The notes: a model not told the origin generated them from the letters alone. 64,000 nucleotides of DNA from Ptiloglossa arizonensis (GCF_051014685.1 NW_027478855.1:62001-126000), one strand, 5' to 3'; positions 47,215 to 61,200 are shown, numbered from the stretch's first letter. A program made the numbers and translations.

Positions 47215-48617
47215 CTGTTGCTCCTGAAAGTAGAAACTCGCCCGATTACAACGGTATGCGTACTTTTCCCCTAGGCCGTTCTAGTTACTCGTTTCGAGCA
47301 TCAAAACTGCGAAAATTTTGAGTTTCTCAAGCGTTTCTTACCTCCAAACTGCCATATCTCGCGAACAGATTGACCAGTCCGCAAAATTTCTGTTGCATCT
47401 GAAAGTAGAAACTCGCCCGATTACAACGGTAGGTGTAGTTTTCCCCTAGGCCATTCTAGTTATTCGTGTCGAGCATCAGAACTGCGAAAATTTTAAGTTT
47501 ATCAAGCGTTTCTTACCTCCAAACTGCCATATCTCGCGAACGGATTGACCATTCCGCAAAATTTCTGTTGCATCTGAAAGTAGAAACTCGCCCGATTACA
47601 ACGGTGTGCGCACTTTGCCCCTAGGCCGTTCTAGTTATTCGTTTCGAGCATCAGAACTGCCAAAATTTTGAGTTTCTCATGCGTTTCTTACCTCCAAACT
47701 GCCATATCTCGCGAACGGATTGACCAATCCGCAAAATTTCTGTTGCTCCTGAAAGTAGAAACTCGCCCGATTACAACGGTATGCGTACTTTTCCCCTAGG
47801 CCGTTCTAGTTACTCGTTTCGAGCATCAAAACTGCGAAAATTTTGAGTTTCTCAAGCGTTTCTTACCTCCAAACTGCCATATCTCGCGAACGGATTGACC
47901 ATTCCGCAAAATTTCTGTTGCATCTGAAAGTAGAAACTCGCCCGATTACAACGGTGTGCGCACTTTGCCCCTAGGCCGTTCTAGTTATTCGTTTCGAGCA
48001 TCAGAACTGCCAAAATTTTGAGTTTCTCATGCGTTTCTTACCTCCAAACTGCCATATCTCGCGAACGGATTGACCAATCCGCAAAATTTCTGTTGCATCT
48101 GAAAGTAGAAACTCGCCCGATTACAACGGTATGCGTACTTTTTCCCTAGGCCGTTCTAGTTACTCGTGTCGAGCATCAAAACTGCGAAAATTTTGAGTTT
48201 CTCAAGCGTTTCTTATCTCCAAACTGCCATATCTCGCGATCGGATCGACCAATGCGCAAAATTTCTGTTGCATCTGAAAGTAGAAACTCGCCCGATTACA
48301 ACGGTATGCGCACTTTTCCCCTAGGCGGTTCTAGTTATTCGTTTCGAGCATCAGAACTGCGAAAATTTTGAGTTTCTCAAGCGTTTCTTACCTCCAAACT
48401 GCCATATCTCGCGAACGGATTGACCAATCCGCAAAATTTCTGTTGCTCCTGAAAGTAGAAACTCGCCCGATTACAACGGTATGCGTACTTTTCCCCTAGG
48501 CCGTTCTAGTTACTCGTTTCGAGCATCAAAACTGCGAAAATTTTGAGTTTCTCAAGCGTTTCTTATCTCCAAACTGCCATATCTCGCGAACGGATTGACC
48601 ACTCCGCATAATTTCTG

Positions 48618-48619
48618 TG
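48618..48619. other. 1-bp deletion (ctgtgcatc), second copy
   Basis: Identical event and context to that at 37769, 10849 bp away (62 monomers minus the first deletion). After it monomers start at 50398 on the grid. It is a diagnostic marker for the block duplication. Confidence 0.9.
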
Positions 48620-51600
48620 CATCTGAAAGTAGAAACTCGCCCGATTACAACGGTATGCGTACTTTTCCCCTAGGCCGTTCTAATTACTCGTTACGAGCAT
48701 CAGAACTGCGAAAATTTTGAGTTTCTCAAGCGTTTCTTACCTCCAAACTGCCACATCTCGCGAACGGATCGACCAATCCGCAAAATTTCTATTGCATCTG
48801 AAAGTAGAAACTCGCCCGATTACAACGGTATGCCCACTTTTCCCCTAGGCCGTTCTAGTTACTCGTTTCGAGCATCAAAACTGCGAAAATTTTGAGTTTC
48901 TCAAGCGTTTCTTATCTACAAACTGCCATATCTCGCGAACGGATTGATCAATCCGCAAAATTTCTGTGCCATCTGAAAGTAGAAACTCGCCCGATTACAA
49001 CGGTAGGTGTAGTTTTCCCCAAGGCCGTTCTAGTTATTCGTTTCGAGCATCAGAACTGCGAAAATTTTGAGTTTCTAAAGCGTTTCTTACTTCCAAACTG
49101 CCATATCTCGCGAACGGATTGACCAATCCGCAAAATTTCTGTTGCATCTGAAAGTAGAAACTCGCCCGATTACAACGGTAGGTGTAGTTTTCCCCTTGGC
49201 CGTTCTAGTTATTCGTGTCGAGCATCAGAACTGCGAAAATTTTGAGTTTATCAAGCGTTTCTTACCTCCAAACTGCCATATCTCGCGAACGGATTGACCA
49301 ATCCGCAAAATTTCTGTTGCATCTGAAAGTAGAAACTCGCCCGATTACAACGGTATGCGCACTTTTCCCCTAGGCCGTTCTAGTTATTCGTGTCGAGCAT
49401 CAGAACTGCGAAAATTTCGAGTTTCTCAAGCGTTTTTTACCTCCAAACTGCCATATCTCGCGAACGGATTGACGAATCCGCAAAATTTCTGTTGCATCTG
49501 AAAGTAGAAACTCGCCCGATTACAATGGTAGGTGTAGTTTTCCCCTAGGCCGTTCTAGTTATTCGTTTCGAGCATCAGAACTGCGAAAATTTTGAGTTTC
49601 TCAAGCGTTTCTTACTTCCTAACTGCCACATCTCGCGAACGGATCGACCAATCCGCAAAGTTTCTGTTGCATTTGAAAGTAGAAACTCGCCCGATTACAA
49701 CGGTATGCGCACTTTTCCCCTAGGCGGTTCTAGTTATTCGTTTCGAGCATCAGAACTGCGAAAATTTTGAGTTTCTCAACCGTTTCTTACCTCCAAACTG
49801 CCATATCTCGCGAACGGATTGACCAATCCGCAAAATTTCTGTTGCACCTGAAAGTAGAAACTCGCCCGATTACAACGGTAGGTGTATTTTTCCCCTAGGC
49901 CGTTCTAGTTATTCGTTTCGAGCATCAGAACTGCGAAAATTTTGAGTTTCTCAAGCGTTTCTTACTTCCAAACTGCCACATCTCGCGAACGGATCGACCA
50001 ATCCGCAAAATTTCTGTTGTATCTGAAAGTAGAAACTCGCCCGATTACAACGGTATGCGCACTTTGCCCCTAGGCCGTTCTAGTTATTCGTTTCGAGCAT
50101 CAGAACTGCGAAAATTTTGAGTTTCTCAAGCGTTTCTTATCTCCAAACTGCCATATCTCGCGAAAGGATTGACCAATCCGCATAATTTCTGTTGCATCTG
50201 GAAGCAGAAACTCGCCCGATTACAACGGTATGCGTACTTCTCCCCTAGGCCGTTCTAGTCATTCATTTCGAGCATCAGAACTGCGAAAATTTTGAGTTTC
50301 TCAAGCGTTTCTTACCTCCAAACTGCCATATCTCGCGAAAGGATTGACAAATCTGCAAAATTTCTGTTGCATCTGAAAGTAGAAACTCGCCCGATTACAA
50401 CGGTATGCGCACTTTTCCCCTAGGCCGTTCTAGTTATTCGTTTCGAGCATCAGAACTGCGAAAATTTTGAGTTTCTCAAGCGTTTCTTATCTCCAAACTG
50501 CCATATCTCGCGAACGGATTGATCAATCCGCAAAATTTCTGTTGCACCTGAAAGTAGAAACTCGCCCGATTACAACGATATGCGCACTTTTCCCCTAGGC
50601 CGTTCTAGTTATTCGTGTCGAGCATCAGAACTGCGAAGATTTTGAGTTTCTCAAGCGTTTCTTATCTCCAAACTGCTATATCTCGCGAACGGATTGATCA
50701 ATCCGCAAAATTTCTGTTGCATCTGAAAGTAGAAACTCGCCCGATTACAACGGTAGGTGTAGTTTTCCCCTAGGCCGTTCCAGTTATTCATTTCGAGCAT
50801 CAGAACTGCGAAAATTTTGAGTTTCTCAAGCGTTTCTTATCTCCAAACTGCCATATCTCGCGAACGGATTGATCAATCCGCAAAATTTTTGTTGCACCTG
50901 AAAGTAGAAACTCGCCCGATTACAACGGTAGGTGTAGTTTTCCCCTAGGCCGTTCTAGTTATTCGTGTCGAGCATCAGAACTGCGAAAATTTTGAGTTTA
51001 TCAAGCGTTTCTTACCTCCAAACTGCCATATCTCGCGAACGGATTGACCAATCCGCAAAATTTCTGTTGCATCTGAAAGTAGAAACTCGCCCGATTACAA
51101 CGGTATGCGCACTTTTCCCCTAGGCCGTTCTAGTTATTCGTGTCGAGCATCAGAACTGCGAAAATTTTGAGTTTCTCAAGCGTTTCTTACATCCAAACTG
51201 ACATATCTCGCGAACGGATTGACCAATCCGCAAAATTTATGTTGCATCTGAAAGTAGAAACTCGCTCGATTACAACGGTATGCGTACTTTTCCCCTAGGC
51301 CGTTCTAGTTACTCGTTTCGAGCATCAAAACTGCGAAAATTTTGAATTTCTCAAGCGTTTCTTATCTCCAAACTGCCATATCTCGCGAACGGATTGATCA
51401 ATCCGCAAAATTTCTGTGCCATCTGAAAGTAGAAACTCGCCCGATTACAACGGTAGGTGTAGTTTTCCCCTAGGCCGTTCCAGTTATTCATTTCGAGCAT
51501 CAGAACTGCGAAAATTTTGAGTTTCTCAAGCGTTTCTTACTTCCAAACTGCCACATCTCGCGAACGGATTGACCAATCCGCAAAATTTCTATTGCATCTG

Positions 51601-53897
51601 AAAGTAGAAACTCGCCCGATTACAACGGTATGCGTACTTCTCCCCTAGGCCGTTCTAGTCATTCGTTTCGAGCATCAGAACTGTCAAAATTTTCAGTTTC
51701 TCAAGCGTTTCTTATCTCCAAACTGCCATATCTCGCGAACGGATTGATCAATCCGCAAAATTTCTGTTGCATCTGAAAGTAGAAACTCGCCCGATTACAA
51801 CGGTAGGTGTAGTTTACCCCTAGGCCGTTCTAGTTATTCGTTTCGAGCATCAGAACTGCCAAAATTTTGAGTTTCTCAAGCGTTTCTTACTTCCAAACTG
51901 CCACATCTCGTGAACGGATCGACCAATCCGCAAAATTTCTGCTGCATCTGAAAGTAGAAACTCGCCCGATTACAACGGTATGCGCACTTTGCCCCTAGGC
52001 CGTTCTAGTTATTCGTGTCGAGCATCAGAACTGCGAAAATTTTGAGTTTCTCAAGCGTTTCTTACATCCAAACTGCCATATCTCGCGAAAGGATTGACCA
52101 ATCCGAATAATTTCTGTTGCATCTGAAAGCAGAAACTCGCCCGATTACAACGGTATGCGTACTTCTCCCCTAGGCCGTTCTAGTCATTCGTTTCGAGCAT
52201 CAGAACTACGAAAATTTTGAGTTTCTCAAGCGTTTCTTACCTCCAAACTGCCATATCTCGCGAAAGGATTGACAAATCTGCAAAATTTCTGTTGCATCTG
52301 AAAGTAGAAACTCGCCCGATTACAACGGTAGGTGTATTTTTCCCCTAGGCCGTTCTAGTTATTCGTTTCGAGCATCAGAACTGCGAAAATTTTGAGTTTC
52401 TCAAGCGTTTCTTACTTCCAAACTGCCACATCTCGCGAACGGATCGACCAATCCGCAAAATTTCTGTTGTATCTGAAAGTAGAAACTCGCCCGGTTACAA
52501 CGGTATGCGCACTTTGCCCCTAGGCCGTTCTAGTTATTCGTTTCGAGCATCAGAACTGCGAAAATTTTGAGTTTCTCAAGCGTTTCTTATCTCCAAACTG
52601 CCATATCTCGCGAAAGGATTGACCAATCCGCATAATTTCTGTTGCATCTGAAAGCAGAAACTCGCCCGATTACAGCGGTATGCGTACTTCTCCCCTAGGC
52701 CGTTCTAGTCATTCATTTCGAGCATCAGAACTGCGAAAATTTTGAGTTTCTCAAGCGTTTCTTACCTCCAAACTGCCATATCTCGCGAAAGGATTGACAA
52801 ATCTGCAAAATTTCTGTTGCATCTGAAAGTAGAAACTCGCCCGATTACAACGGAATGCGCACTTTTCCCCTAGGCCGTTCTAGTTATTCGTGTCGAGCAT
52901 CAGAACTGCGAAAATTTCGAGTTTCTCAAGCGTTTTTTACCTCCAAACTGCCATATCTCGCGAACGGATTGACCAATCCGCAAAATTTCTGTTGCATCTG
53001 AAAGTAGAAACTCGCCCGATTACAATGGTAGGTGTAGTTTTCCCCTAGGCCGTTCTAGTTATTCGTTTCGAGCATCAGAACTGCGAAAATTTTGAGTTTC
53101 TCAAGCGTTTCTTACTTCCTAACTGCCACATCTCGCGAACGGATCGACCAATCCGCAAAATTTCTGTTGCATTTGAAAGTAGAAACTCGCCCGATTACAA
53201 CGGTATGCGCACTTTTCCCCTAGGCGGTTCTAGTTATTCGTTTCGAGCATCAGAACTGCGAAAATTTTGAGTTTCTCAACCGTTTCTTACCTCCAGACTG
53301 CCATATCTCGCGAACGGATTGACCAATCCGCAAAATTTCTGCTGCACCTGAAAGTAGAAACTCGCCCGATTACAACGGTAGGTGTATTTTTCCCCTAGGC
53401 CGTTCTAGTTATTCGTTTCGAGCATCAGAACTGCGAAAATTTTGAGTTTCTCAAGCATTTCTTACCTCCAAACTGCCACATCTCGCGAACGGATCGACCA
53501 ATCCGCAAAATTTCTGTTGTATCTGAAAGTAGAAACTCGCCCGATTACAACGGTATGCGCACTTTGCCCCTAGGCCGTTCTAGTTATTCGTTTCGAGCAT
53601 CAGAACTGCGAAAATTTTGAGTTTCTCAAGCGTTTCTTATCTCCAAACTGCCATATCTCGCGAACGGATTGATCAATCCGCAAAATTTCTGTTGCACCTG
53701 AAAGTAGAAACTCGCCCGATTACAACGATATGCGCACTTTTCCCCTAGGCCGTTCTAGTTATTCGTGTCGAGCATCAGAACTGCGAAGATTTTGAGTTTC
53801 TCAAGCGTTTCTTATCTCCAAACTGCCATATCTCGCAAACGGATTGATCAATCCGCAAAATTTCTGTTGCATCTGAAAGTAGAAAGTCGCCCGATTA

Positions 53898-54597
53898 CAA
53901 CGGTAGGTGTAGTTTTCCCCTAGGCCGTTCCAGTTATTCATTTCGAGCATCAGAACTGCGAAAATTTTGAGGTTCTCAAGCGTTTCTTAAATCCAAACGG
54001 CCATATCTCGCGAACGGATTGACCAATCCGCAAAATTTCTGTTGCATCTGAAAGTAGAAACTCGCCCGATTACAACGGTATGCGCACTTTTCCCCTAGGC
54101 CGCTCTAGTTATTCGTTTCGAGTATCAGAACTGCGAAAATTTTGAGTTTCTCAAGCGTTTCTTACATCCAAACGGCCATATCACGCGAACGGATCGACCA
54201 ATCCGCATAATTTGTCTTGCATCTTAAAGTAGAAACTCGCCCGATTACAACGATATGCGCACTTTTCCCCTAGGCCGTTTTAGTTATTCGTGTCGAGCAT
54301 CAGAACTGCGAAAATTTTGAGTTTCTCAAGCGTTTCTTATCTCAAAAGTGCCATATCTCGCGAACGGATTGATCAATCCGCCAAATTTCTGTTGCATCTG
54401 AAAGTAGAAACTCGCCCTATTACAACGGTAGGTGTAGTTTTCCCCTAGGCCGTTCTAGTTATTCGTTTCGAGCATCAGAAATGCGAAAATTTTGAGTTTC
54501 TCAAGCGTTTCTTACCTCCAAACTGCCATATCTCGCGAACGGATTGACCAATCCGCAAGATTTCTGTTGCATCTGAAAGTAGAAACTCGCCCGATTA
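53898..54597. repeat. Four-monomer cassette, copy 9 (derived lineage)
   Basis: Complete m1-m4, gaggttctc at 53969, 65 monomers after copy 8 minus 1 bp. It shares all derived changes of copy 8, including aatttgtcttgc and the upstream agaaagtcgccc, and adds ctcaaaagtgcc in m3 (about 54345). Confidence 0.92.
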
Positions 54598-56491
54598 CAA
54601 CGGTATGCGTACTTTTCCCCTAGGCCGTTCTAGTTACTCGTTTCGAGCATCAGAACTGCCAAAATTTTGAGTGTCTAAAGCGTTTCTTACCTCCAAACTG
54701 TCATATCTCGCGAACGGATTGACCAATCCGCATACTTTCTGTTGCATCTGAAAGTAGAAACTCGCCCGATTACAACGGTATGCGTACTTTTCCCCTAGGC
54801 CGTTCTAGTTACTCGTTTCGAGCATCAGAACTGCGAAAATTTTGAGTTTCTCAAGCGTTTCTTACCTCCAAACTGCCATATCTCGCGAACGGATTGACCA
54901 ATCCGCAAAATTTCTGTTGCACCTGAAAGTAGAAACTCGCCCGATTACAACGGTAGGTGTAGTTTTCCCCTAGGCCGTTCTAGTTATTCGTTTCGAGCAT
55001 CAGAACTGCGAAAATTTTGAGTTTCTCAAGCGTTTCTTACCTCCAAACTGCCATATCTCGCGAACGGATTGACCAATCCGCAAAATTTCTGTTGCATCTG
55101 AAAGTAGAAACTCGCCCGATTACAACGGTAGGTGTAGTTTTCCCCTAGGCCGTTCTAGTTATTCGTGTCGAGCATCAGAACTGCGAAAATTTTGAGTTTC
55201 TCAAGCGTTTCTTACCTCCAAACTGCCATATCTCGCGAACGGATTGATCAATCCGCAAAATTTCTGTTGCATTTGAAAGTAGAAACTCGCCCGATTACAA
55301 CGGTATGCGCACTTTTCCCCTAGGCGGTTCTAGTTATTCGTTTCGAGCATCAGAACTGCGAAAATTTTGAGTTTCTCAAGCGTTTCTTACCTCCAAACTG
55401 CCATATCTCGCGAACGGATCGACCAATCCGCAAAATTTCTGTTGCATCTGAAAGTAGAAACTCGCCCGATTACAACGGTAGATGTAGTTTTCCCCTAGGC
55501 CGTTCTAGTTACTCGTTTCGAGCATCAGAACTGCGAAAATTTTGAGTTTCTCAAGCGTTTCTTACCTCCAAACTGCCATATCTCGCGAACGGATTGATCA
55601 ATCCGCAAAATTTCTGTTGCATCTGAAAGTAGAAACTCGCCCGATTACAACGTTATGCGTACTTTTCCCCTAGGCCGTTCTAGTTACTCGTTTCGAGCAT
55701 CAGAACTGCGAAAATTTTGAGTTTCTCAAGCGTTTCTTACCTCCAAACTGCCATATCTCGCGAACGGATTGATCAATCCGCAAAATTTCTGTTGCATTTG
55801 AAAGTAGAAACTCGCCCGATTACAACGGTATGCGCACTTTTCCCCTAGGCGGTTCTAGTTATTCGTTTCGAGCATCAGAACTGCGAAAATTTTGAGTTTC
55901 TCAAGCGTTTCTTACCTCCAAACTGCCATATTTCGCGAACGGATTGACCAATCCGCAAAATTTCTGTTGCATCTGAAAGTAGAAACTCGCCCGATTACAA
56001 CGGTATGCGTACTTTTCCCCTAGGCCGTTCTAGTTACTCGTGTCGAGCATCAAAACTGCGAAAATTTTGAGTTTCTCAAGCGTTTCTTATCTCCAAACTG
56101 CCATATCTCGCGAACGGACCGACCAATCCGCAAAATTTCTGTTGCATCTGAAAGTAGAAACTCGCCCGATTACAACGGTATGCGCACTTTTCCCCTAGGC
56201 GGTTCTAGTTATTCGTTTCGAGCATCAGAACTGCGAAAATTTTGAGTTTATCAAGCGTTTCTTACCTCCAAACTGCCATATCTCGCGAACGGATTGACCA
56301 ATCCGCAAAATTTCTGTCGCACCTGAAAGTAGAAACTCGCCCGATTACAACGGTAGGTGTAGTTTTCCCCTAGGCCGTTCTAGTTATTCGTTTCGAGCAT
56401 CAGAACTGCGAAAATTTTGAGTTTCTCAAGCGTTTCTTACATCCAAACTGCCATATCTCGCGAACGGATCGACCAATTCGCAAAATTTCTG

Positions 56492-57190
56492 TTGCATCTG
56501 AAAGTAGAAACTCGCCCGATTACAACGGTATGCGCACTTTGCCCCTAGGCCGTTCTAGTTATTCGTGTCGAGCATCAGAACTGCGAAAATTTTGAGTTTC
56601 TCAAGCGTTTCTTACCTCCAAACTGCCATATCTCGCGAACGGATTGACCAATCCGCAAAACTTCTGTTGCATCTGAAAGTAGAAACTCGCCCGATTACAA
56701 CGGTAGATGTAGTTTTCCCCTAGGCCGTTCTGGTTATTCGTGTCGAGCATCAGAACTGCGAAAATTTTGAGTTTCTCAAGCGTTTCTTACTTCCAAACTG
56801 CCACATCTCGCGAACGGATCGACCAATCCGCAAAATTTCTATTGCATCTGAAAGTAGAAACTCGCCCGATTACAACGGTATGCGCACTTTGCCCCTAGGC
56901 CGTTCTAGTTATTCGTGTCGAGCATCAGAACTGCGAAAATTTTGAGTTTCTCAAGCGTTTCTTACCTCCAAACTGCCATATCTCGCGAACGGATTGACCA
57001 ATCCGCAAAACTTCTGTTGCATCTGAAAGTAGAAACTCGCCCGATTACAACGGTAGATGTAGTTTTCCCCTAGGCCGTTCTGGTTATTCGTGTCGAGCAT
57101 CAGAACTGCGAAAATTTTGAGTTTCTCAAGCGTTTCTTACTTCCAAACTGCCACATCTCGCGAACGGATCGACCAATCCGCAAAATTTCT
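56492..57190. repeat. 350-bp tandem duplication (2 monomers)
   Basis: 56492-56840 matches 56842-57190, including the rare caaaacttctg and the tagatgtag monomer with ttctggttattcgtg. The tails differ (attgcatctg at 56841, gttgtatctg at 57191). A third, single copy of the marker pair lies near 61206-61290. Confidence 0.88.
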
Positions 57191-57572
57191 GTTGTATCTG
57201 AAAGTAGAAACTCGCCCGATTACAACGGTATGCGCACTTTGCCCCTAGGCCGTTCTAGTTATACGTTTCGAGCATCAGAACTGCGAAAATTTTGAGTTTC
57301 TCAAGCGTTTCTTATCTCCAAACTGCCATATCTCGCGAACGGATTGATCAATCCGCAAAATTTCTGTTGCACCTGAAAGTAGAAACTCGCCCGATTACAA
57401 CGATATGCGCACTTTTCCCCTAGGCCGTTCTAGTTATTCGTGTCGAGCATCAGAACTGCGAAGATTTTGAGTTTCTCAAGCGTTTCTTATCTCCAAACTG
57501 CCATATCTCGCGAACGGATTGATCAATCCGCAAAATTTCTGTTGCATCTGAAAGTAGAAACTCCCCCGATTA

Positions 57573-58272
57573 CAACGGTAGGTGTAGTTTTCCCCTAGGC
57601 CGTTCCAGTTATTCATTTCGAGCATCAGAACTGCGAAAATTTTGAGGTTCTCAAGCGTTTCTTAAATCCAAACGGCCATATCTCGCGAACGGATTGACCA
57701 ATCCGCAAAATTTCTGTTGCATCTGAAAGTAGAAACTCGCCCGATTACAACGGTATGCGCACTTTTCCCCTAGGCCGCTCTAGTTATTCGTTTCGAGTAT
57801 CAGAACTGCGAAAATTTTGAGTTTCTCAAGCGTTTCTTACATCCAAACGGCCATATCACGCGAACGGATCGACCAATCCGCATAATTTCTCTTGCATCTT
57901 AAAGTAGAAACTCGCCCGATTACAACGATATGCGCACTTTTCCCCTAGGCCGTTTTAGTTATTCGTGTCGAGCATCAGAACTGCGAAAATTTTGAGTTTC
58001 TCAAGCGTTTCTTATCTCAAAACTGCCATATCTCGCGAACGGATTGATCAATCCGCCAAATTTCTGTTGCATCTGAAAGTAGAAACTCGCCCTATTACAA
58101 CGGTAGGTGTAGTTTTCCCCTAGGCCGTTCTAGTTATTCGTTTCGAGCATCAGAAATGCGAAAATTTTGAGTTTCTCAAGCGTTTCTTACCTCCAAACTG
58201 CCATATCTCGCGAACGGATTGACCAATCCGCAAGATTTCTGTTGCATCTGAAAGTAGAAACTCGCCCGATTA
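57573..58272. repeat. Four-monomer cassette, copy 10 (derived lineage, earlier branch)
   Basis: Complete m1-m4, gaggttctc at 57644, 21 monomers after copy 9. It has gagtatcag, catcttaaag, tctcaaaac and gcaagattt like copies 8 and 9, but keeps the older aatttctcttgc in m2. Upstream it reads ctcccccga instead of agtcgccc. It therefore branches before copies 8 and 9, or has been partly converted. Confidence 0.9.
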
Positions 58273-61200
58273 CAACGGTATGCGTACTTTTCCCCTAGGC
58301 CGTTCTAGTTACTCGTTTCGAGCATCAGAACTGCCAAAATTTTGAGTGTCTAAAGCGTTTCTTACCTCCAAACTGTCATATCTCGCGAACGGATTGACCA
58401 ATCCGCATACTTTCTGTTGCATCTGAAAGTAGAAACTCGCCCGATTACAACGGTATGCGTACTTTTCCCCTAGGCCGTTCTAGTTACTCGTTTCGAGCAT
58501 CAGAACTGCGAAAATTTTGAGTTTCTCAAGCGTTTCTTACCTCCAAACTGCCATATCTCGCGAACGGATTGACCAATCCGCAAAATTTCTGTTGCACCTG
58601 AAAGTAGAAACTCGCCCGATTACAACGGTAGGTGTAGTTTTCCCCTAGGCCGTTCTAGTTATTCGTTTCGAGCATCAGAACTGCGAAAATTTTGAGTTTC
58701 TCAAGCGTTTCTTACCTCCAAACTGCCATATCTCGCGAACGGATTGACCAATCCGCAAAATTTCTGTTGCATCTGAAAGTAGAAACTCGCCCGATTACAA
58801 CGGTAGGTGTAGTTTTCCCCTAGGCCGTTCTAGTTATTCGTTTCGAGCATCAGAACTGCGAAAATTTTGAGTTTCTCAACCGTTTCTTACTTCCAAACTG
58901 CCACATCTCGCGAACGGATCGACTAATTCGCAAAATTTCTGTTGCATCTGAAAGTAGAAACTCGCCCGATTACAACGGTGTGCGCACTTTGCCCCTAGGC
59001 CGTTCTAGTTATTCGTGTCGAGCATCAGAACTGCGAAAATTTTGAGTTTCTCAAGCGTTTCTTACCTCCAAACTGCCATATCTCGCGAACGGATTGATCA
59101 ATCCGCAAAATTTCTGTTGCATTTGAAAGTAGAAACTCGCCCGATTACAACGGTATGCGCACTTTTCCCCTAGGCGGTTCTAGTTATTCGTTTCGAGCAT
59201 CAGAACTGCGAAAATTTTGAGTTTCTCAAGCGTTTCTTACCTCCAAACTGCCATATCTCGCGAACGGATTGACCAATCCGCAAAATTTCTGTTGCACCTG
59301 AAAGTAGAAACTCGCCCGATTACAACGGTAGGTGTAGTTTTGCCCTAGGCCGTTCTAGTTACTCGTTTCGAGCATCAGAACTGCGAAAATTTTGAGTTTC
59401 TCAAGCGTTTCTTACCTCCAAACTGCCATATCTCGCGAACGGATTGACCAATCCGCAAAATTTCTGTTGCATCTGAAAGTAGAAACTCGCCCGATTACAA
59501 CGGTAGATGTAGTTTTCCCCTAGGCCGTTCTAGTTATTCGTGTCGAGCATCAGAACTGCGAAAATTTTGAGTTTCTCAAGCGTTTCTTACTTCCAAACTG
59601 CCACATCTCGCGAACGGATCGACCAATCCGCAAAATTTCTATTGCATCTGAAAGTAGAAACTCGCCAGATTACAACGGTATGCGCACTTTGCCCCTAGGC
59701 CGTTCTAGTTATTCGTTTCGAGCATCAGAACTGCCAAAATTTTGAGTGTCTAAAGCGTTTCTTACCTCCAAACTGTCATATCTCCCGAACGGATTGACCA
59801 ATCCGCATAATTTCTGTTGCATCTGAAAGTAGAAACTCGCCCGATTACAACGTTATGCGTACTTTTCCCCTAGGCCGTTCTAGTTACTCGTTTCGAGCAT
59901 CAGAACTGCGAAAATTTTGAGTTTCTCAAGCGTTTCTTACCTCCAAACTGCCATATCTCGCGAACGGATTGATCAATCCGCAAAATTTCTGTTGCATTTG
60001 AAAGTAGAAACTCGCCCAATTACAACGGTATGCGCACTTTTCCCCTAGGCGGTTCTAGTTATTCGTTTCGAGCATCAGAACTGCGAAAATTTTGAGTTTC
60101 TCAAGCGTTTCTTACCTCCAAACTGCCATATCTCGCGAACGGATTGACCAATCCGCAAAATTTCTGTCGCACCTGAAAGTAGAAACTCGCCCGATTACAA
60201 CGGTAGGTGTAGTTTTCCCCTAGGCCGTTCTAGTTACTCGTTTCGAGCATCAGAACTGCGAAAATTTTGAGTTTCTCAAGCGTTTCTTACATCCAAACTG
60301 CCATATCTCGCGAACGGATCGACCAATTCGCAAAATTTCTGTTGCATCTGAAAGTAGAAACTCGCCCGATTACAACGGTATGCGCACTTTGCCCCTAGGC
60401 GGTTCTAGTTATTCGTTTCGAGCATCAGAACTGCGAAAATTTTGAGTTTATCAAGCGTTTCTTACCTCCAAACTGCCATATCTCGCGAACGGATTGACCA
60501 ATCCGCAAAATTTCTGTCGCACCTGAAAGTAGAAACTCGCCCGATTACAACGGTAGGTGTAGTTTTCCCCTAGGCCGTTCTAGTTATTCGTTTCGAGCAT
60601 CAGAACTGCGAAAATTTTGAGTTTCTCAAGCGTTTCTTACATCCAAACTGCCATATCTCGCGAACGGATCGACCAATTCGCAAAATTTCTGTTGCATCTG
60701 AAAGTAGAAACTCGCCCGATTACAACGGTATGCGCACTTTGCCCCTAGGCCGTTCTAGTTATTCGTGTCGAGCATCAGAACTGCGAAAATTTTGAGTTTC
60801 TCAAGCGTTTCTTACCTCCAAACTGCCATATCTCGCGAACGGATTGATCAATCCGCAAAATTTCTGTTGCATTTGAAAGTAGAACCTCGCCCGATTACAA
60901 CGGTATGCGCACTTTTCCCCTAGGCGGTTCTAGTTATTCGTTTCGAGCATCAGAACTGCGAAAATTTTGAGTTTCTCAAGCGTTTCTTACCTCCAAACTG
61001 CCATATCTCGCGAACGGATTGACCAATCCGCAAAATTTCTGTTGCACCTGAAAGTAGAAACTCGCCCGATTACAACGGTAGGTGTAGTTTTCCCCTAGGC
61101 CGTTCTAGTTACTCGTTTCGAGCATCAGAACTGCGAAAATTTTGAGTTTCTCAAGCGTTTCTTACCTCCAAACTGCCATATCTCGCGAACGGATTGACCA

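Larger units (their letters stand above)
47215..54921. repeat. Large block, second copy
   Basis: Carries the same marker order as 36191-43547. Around 48960-49017 it lacks three monomers that the first copy has (38110-38690). Further on it has six additional monomers. The marker cttcctaact appears twice here, at 49615 and 53115, exactly 3500 bp or 20 monomers apart, which matches the left-domain unit spacing. It contains cassette copy 9. The edges are approximate because the flanks are also satellite. Confidence 0.83.
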
